Assembly: GCA_029974635.1 (NCBI GenBank)
Contig: JARKQY010000024.1
Location: 1 to 64,000 of the forward strand
Source: Bacillota bacterium
GTDB taxonomy: Bacteria > Bacillota > UBA4882 > UBA8346
Reading direction: 5' to 3'
DNA: 64,000 nucleotides
Made by a program: the position numbers and the translations under genes. Under the pieces are notes generated by a model. It did no database searches. It was not told the DNA's origin and worked only from the letters and a program-made list of their open reading frames with translations. This document shows, in pieces, positions 61,681 to 64,000 of this stretch. Within the stretch, counting starts at the first letter, position 1. Every line of letters begins with the position of its first letter.

Positions 61681-64000
61681 AGTTACTTAAAAAACTACTG
61701 CTTATAAATTGGTATTACTTCTGGAATGAAATAATCGATTTTGAAGAGATTAATTTTCTTACCGGCAAAAATAAAGCAGGTAAGTCGACGATTATTGATG
61801 CCATGCAACTTTTACTCTTGGGAGACACCACCGGCCATTATTTCAATAAAGCGGCGAATGAAAAATCCGCTAGAACATTGAAAGGATATTTGCGCGGGGA
61901 AATAGGCGATGATGGAGATACAGGATTCAATTATTTACGTGAGGGCAGGTTTTCCAGTTATATCGCGCTTGAGTTTTATGATGATATCAAAAATTCCAGA
62001 CTCACATTAGGTATTGTATTCGATTGCTATGAAGATGGCAACCAGGAACATCACTTTTTTATTTTGGATTCGGCGATACCCGACAATAGGTTTATTGTAA
62101 ATAAAGTACCGATGTCGTATAAAGAATTGCGAAATTATTTCTATCAAAATTATAAAAAAGGCCGGTTTGATTTTCCGGATTCCAACAGAAGTTATCAAGA
62201 TGCACTAACAGGCAAATTAGGGGGATTAAAAAACCGATATTTTAGTCTTTTTAAAAAAGCAGTGCCGTTTTCTCCGGTAATTGATATTGAGCATTTTATT
62301 ACTGAACATGTTTGCGACGTCAAAAATCCGATCGACATTAGTCTCATGCAAGATAATATCAGGCATTATAAAAGGCTTGAATATGATGCGGATTTAATGG
62401 AAGCCCGGATTCTGGTCTTGGAGAATATCGCTTTAAAATATAAAGCGTATACCGAGGAAAGCCAGCGATTGGAGGAACAGCGCTATATCATCGATAGATC
62501 CAAACACCAGTCGGCGTTAGACCGGCTGGCGGCGTTAAATGAAACGATTGGGAAGAATAATGAGGAAATTGCTAAATTATCCGCCGCCCAATCTAAATGT
62601 GCAGTCACCATAGTTGAGTTTAAAACAGAAAAGGATCGGCTGACTGCGGATAAGTTGGCTTCAGATATTAATAAAACCTTTGATACACTTCAAACGAAAA
62701 AGAACAATCTGGAAAGTGAACTTAATAATCTTAAAGACGCTCTTAAAAATACCGTGGATAAGATCAGAAAATATGGTTTAATTTGGCGTGAGTCCGCTAA
62801 AAAAATTATTGGTCATCAGGAATTTGATCCGGGGAAATCCGGTTGTTTTCAGGCAAATAATCTACCTAAGGATTGGAAAAAGCTTTGTGAATATGCCAAT
62901 GAGACTTTATACCATGCTGAAAATTTAATTGATACTGATGGAGACAAACTTGGAAAAGTTACCAATACCGGGTTTGACCGAATTAGAAATCATATTGCCA
63001 TTTTTAAGGATATTTCCTTCGGGATTAATCATACCATTAGAAATCTTAAAAATGAAATTGAGCAAAAACGGAATGAAATAACCGGACAGTTAAGTGACCT
63101 GGGAAAGGGCGTAAAACCTTATCATCCAAAGTTATTGGATTTAAAACGGGATATTAGTGAATCGTTAAAAAATAAATACGGGAAGTCAGTGGCAGTTCAT
63201 ATCTTAGCGGATTTACTGGAAATCCGAGATCTGCGTTGGAGTAAGGCGATAGAAGGCTATTTACACTCCCAAAAGTTCTATCTAATTATCGAACCGGAAT
63301 ACTTTGTGGATGCTTTAAAAGTATATGACAGGCTTAAGTTTGAAAAAGGTTATTATGATTGGGGACTGGTGGATACCGGAAAAATTGCCGCGATTAAGAC
63401 ATATCGGGAACAGGGAAGTTTGGCGGAGGAGGTTCTAACTGACAACAAATATGCCCGGTTATTCATCGACCATACTATTGGCCGTTTAATGAAATGTAAT
63501 CAAGTGGAACATTTAAGGGAGTATGAAAGGGCCATTACCGACAGTTGTATGCTTTATCAAAATTATGTAGCCAGGCAATTGAACCCGGACAGGTGGAAAA
63601 CTCCTTATATTGGACGGAAAGCCATTGAGGAACAAATCAAGGCAAAACAAGCGGAACTTAACGCTCTAAACTATGATTTCACCATATGTGAGATAAACTT
63701 GGAAGTTTTAAAAGGAATACTTGGCATGGAAACGATGAATGCCAATGAAGCCGAAAGTACTATCCAAGTGCTTAAAAAAGTCGAATTAATACCGGAGAAA
63801 GAGCGGGAATTTCAGGCGGCCGTTCAGGAACTGGGAGCGTTGGATTTGTCATGGTTATTAAAGATAGACGATCAAATTAGCGAACTTGAAGGAAAAATAC
63901 GAAAACTCGAAGATAATGAGAAAGAATTAATCAGAAAACTCGGGGGACTGGAGAAAACAAATGAATTAATAAAAAACAAGGAGATCCCTGTCGAGGGAGA
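61677..64000 (+). CDS. jetC: Wadjet SMC-like ATPase JetC, N-terminal 774 residues (runs off the window)
   Basis: ATG 61677 lies in the jetB stop codon (GGGGAGGAT ahead) and the frame is open to the last base. It starts KLLKKLLLINWYYFWNEIIDFEEINFLTG with Walker A GKNKAGKST (30-38), then a long ATPase head and coiled-coil arms (for example LAALNETIGKNNEEIAKLSA and ISELEGKIRKLEDNEKEL). A central hinge-like globular part (RWSKAIEGYLHSQKFYLIIEPEYF) follows. The Walker B and signature parts must lie outside the window, as must jetD. This is the largest gene of the unit and lacks any stop in view. Confidence 0.88.
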   Translation, partial: MKLLKKLLLINWYYFWNEIIDFEEINFLTGKNKAGKSTIIDAMQLLLLGDTTGHYFNKAANEKSARTLKGYLRGEIGDDGDTGFNYLREGRFSSYIALEFYDDIKNSRLTLGIVFDCYEDGNQEHHFFILDSAIPDNRFIVNKVPMSYKELRNYFYQNYKKGRFDFPDSNRSYQDALTGKLGGLKNRYFSLFKKAVPFSPVIDIEHFITEHVCDVKNPIDISLMQDNIRHYKRLEYDADLMEARILVLENIALKYKAYTEESQRLEEQRYIIDRSKHQSALDRLAALNETIGKNNEEIAKLSAAQSKCAVTIVEFKTEKDRLTADKLASDINKTFDTLQTKKNNLESELNNLKDALKNTVDKIRKYGLIWRESAKKIIGHQEFDPGKSGCFQANNLPKDWKKLCEYANETLYHAENLIDTDGDKLGKVTNTGFDRIRNHIAIFKDISFGINHTIRNLKNEIEQKRNEITGQLSDLGKGVKPYHPKLLDLKRDISESLKNKYGKSVAVHILADLLEIRDLRWSKAIEGYLHSQKFYLIIEPEYFVDALKVYDRLKFEKGYYDWGLVDTGKIAAIKTYREQGSLAEEVLTDNKYARLFIDHTIGRLMKCNQVEHLREYERAITDSCMLYQNYVARQLNPDRWKTPYIGRKAIEEQIKAKQAELNALNYDFTICEINLEVLKGILGMETMNANEAESTIQVLKKVELIPEKEREFQAAVQELGALDLSWLLKIDDQISELEGKIRKLEDNEKELIRKLGGLEKTNELIKNKEIPVEG

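Overview
The window reads as a chromosomal segment of an endospore-forming, low-to-moderate GC Bacillota (Clostridia/Limnochordia-like). The evidence is the Gram-positive gene order of the S10-spc-alpha ribosomal region (including a KOW protein between map and infA), zinc-ribbon S14, S4, L24 and L36, frequent TTG/GTG starts with strong Shine-Dalgarno sites, sigma-G and SpoIIR, and consensus sigma-A promoters. The species cannot be named from the sequence alone.

Layout. 1-17,600: end of tuf, then the ribosomal protein superoperon rpsJ to rplQ with secY, adk, map, infA and rpoA, ending in truA. 17,600-22,520: a GH57 glucan branching enzyme and a DUF4912 protein on the minus strand, then a secreted FG-GAP protein and a secreted EEP-fold phosphoesterase. 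22,520-23,860: a truncated LigD polymerase-domain gene and non-coding sequence. 23,860-30,410: PolX; a tandem glycine riboswitch driving a long-form glyA with hisG; an M24 peptidase; a DUF3566 membrane protein. 30,410-38,610: a 34-residue sporulation-type mini-protein, tRNA-Leu, sigG-spoIIR, a cNMP-binding protein, a nitrilase-family amidase, an alpha/beta hydrolase, ychF and typA. 38,620-46,640: a 22-repeat ankyrin protein, a zinc-ribbon/PH-like protein, DUF523, tRNA-Gly, tRNA-Arg and a two-component system whose kinase is split by a T9 tract. 47,340-50,720: a large secreted GH2 enzyme. From about 50,890 the region is accessory: a MliC-like protein, a TetR regulator with its operator, small membrane proteins, an aminoglycoside adenylyltransferase-like gene, a twice-frameshifted gene, a Uma2 nuclease, a heptad-repeat winged-helix protein, two unrecognised AT-rich genes, and finally a Fic protein directly upstream of jetA-jetB-jetC of a Wadjet (SMC-like, anti-plasmid) system that runs off the right edge.

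How the genes work together. The first 17 kb supplies the ribosome, the Sec translocon core, methionine excision, adenylate balance and the RNA polymerase alpha subunit as one expression block. glyA-hisG is a one-carbon/histidine unit under glycine sensing. sigG and spoIIR are paired forespore genes. The right end is a defense island in which Fic and Wadjet appear to share one promoter; this Fic-Wadjet arrangement, with its two unknown upstream genes, is the best candidate for an undescribed system.

Non-coding structure is unusually rich. Two homologous 95-nt double-palindrome elements follow rplQ and the M24 peptidase gene. An AT-rich inverted repeat family lies in rpsH-rplF and rpmJ-rpsM. 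A dispersed repeat carries the word TAATTCTGCAA. The tuf-rpsJ leader can form two mutually exclusive hairpins.
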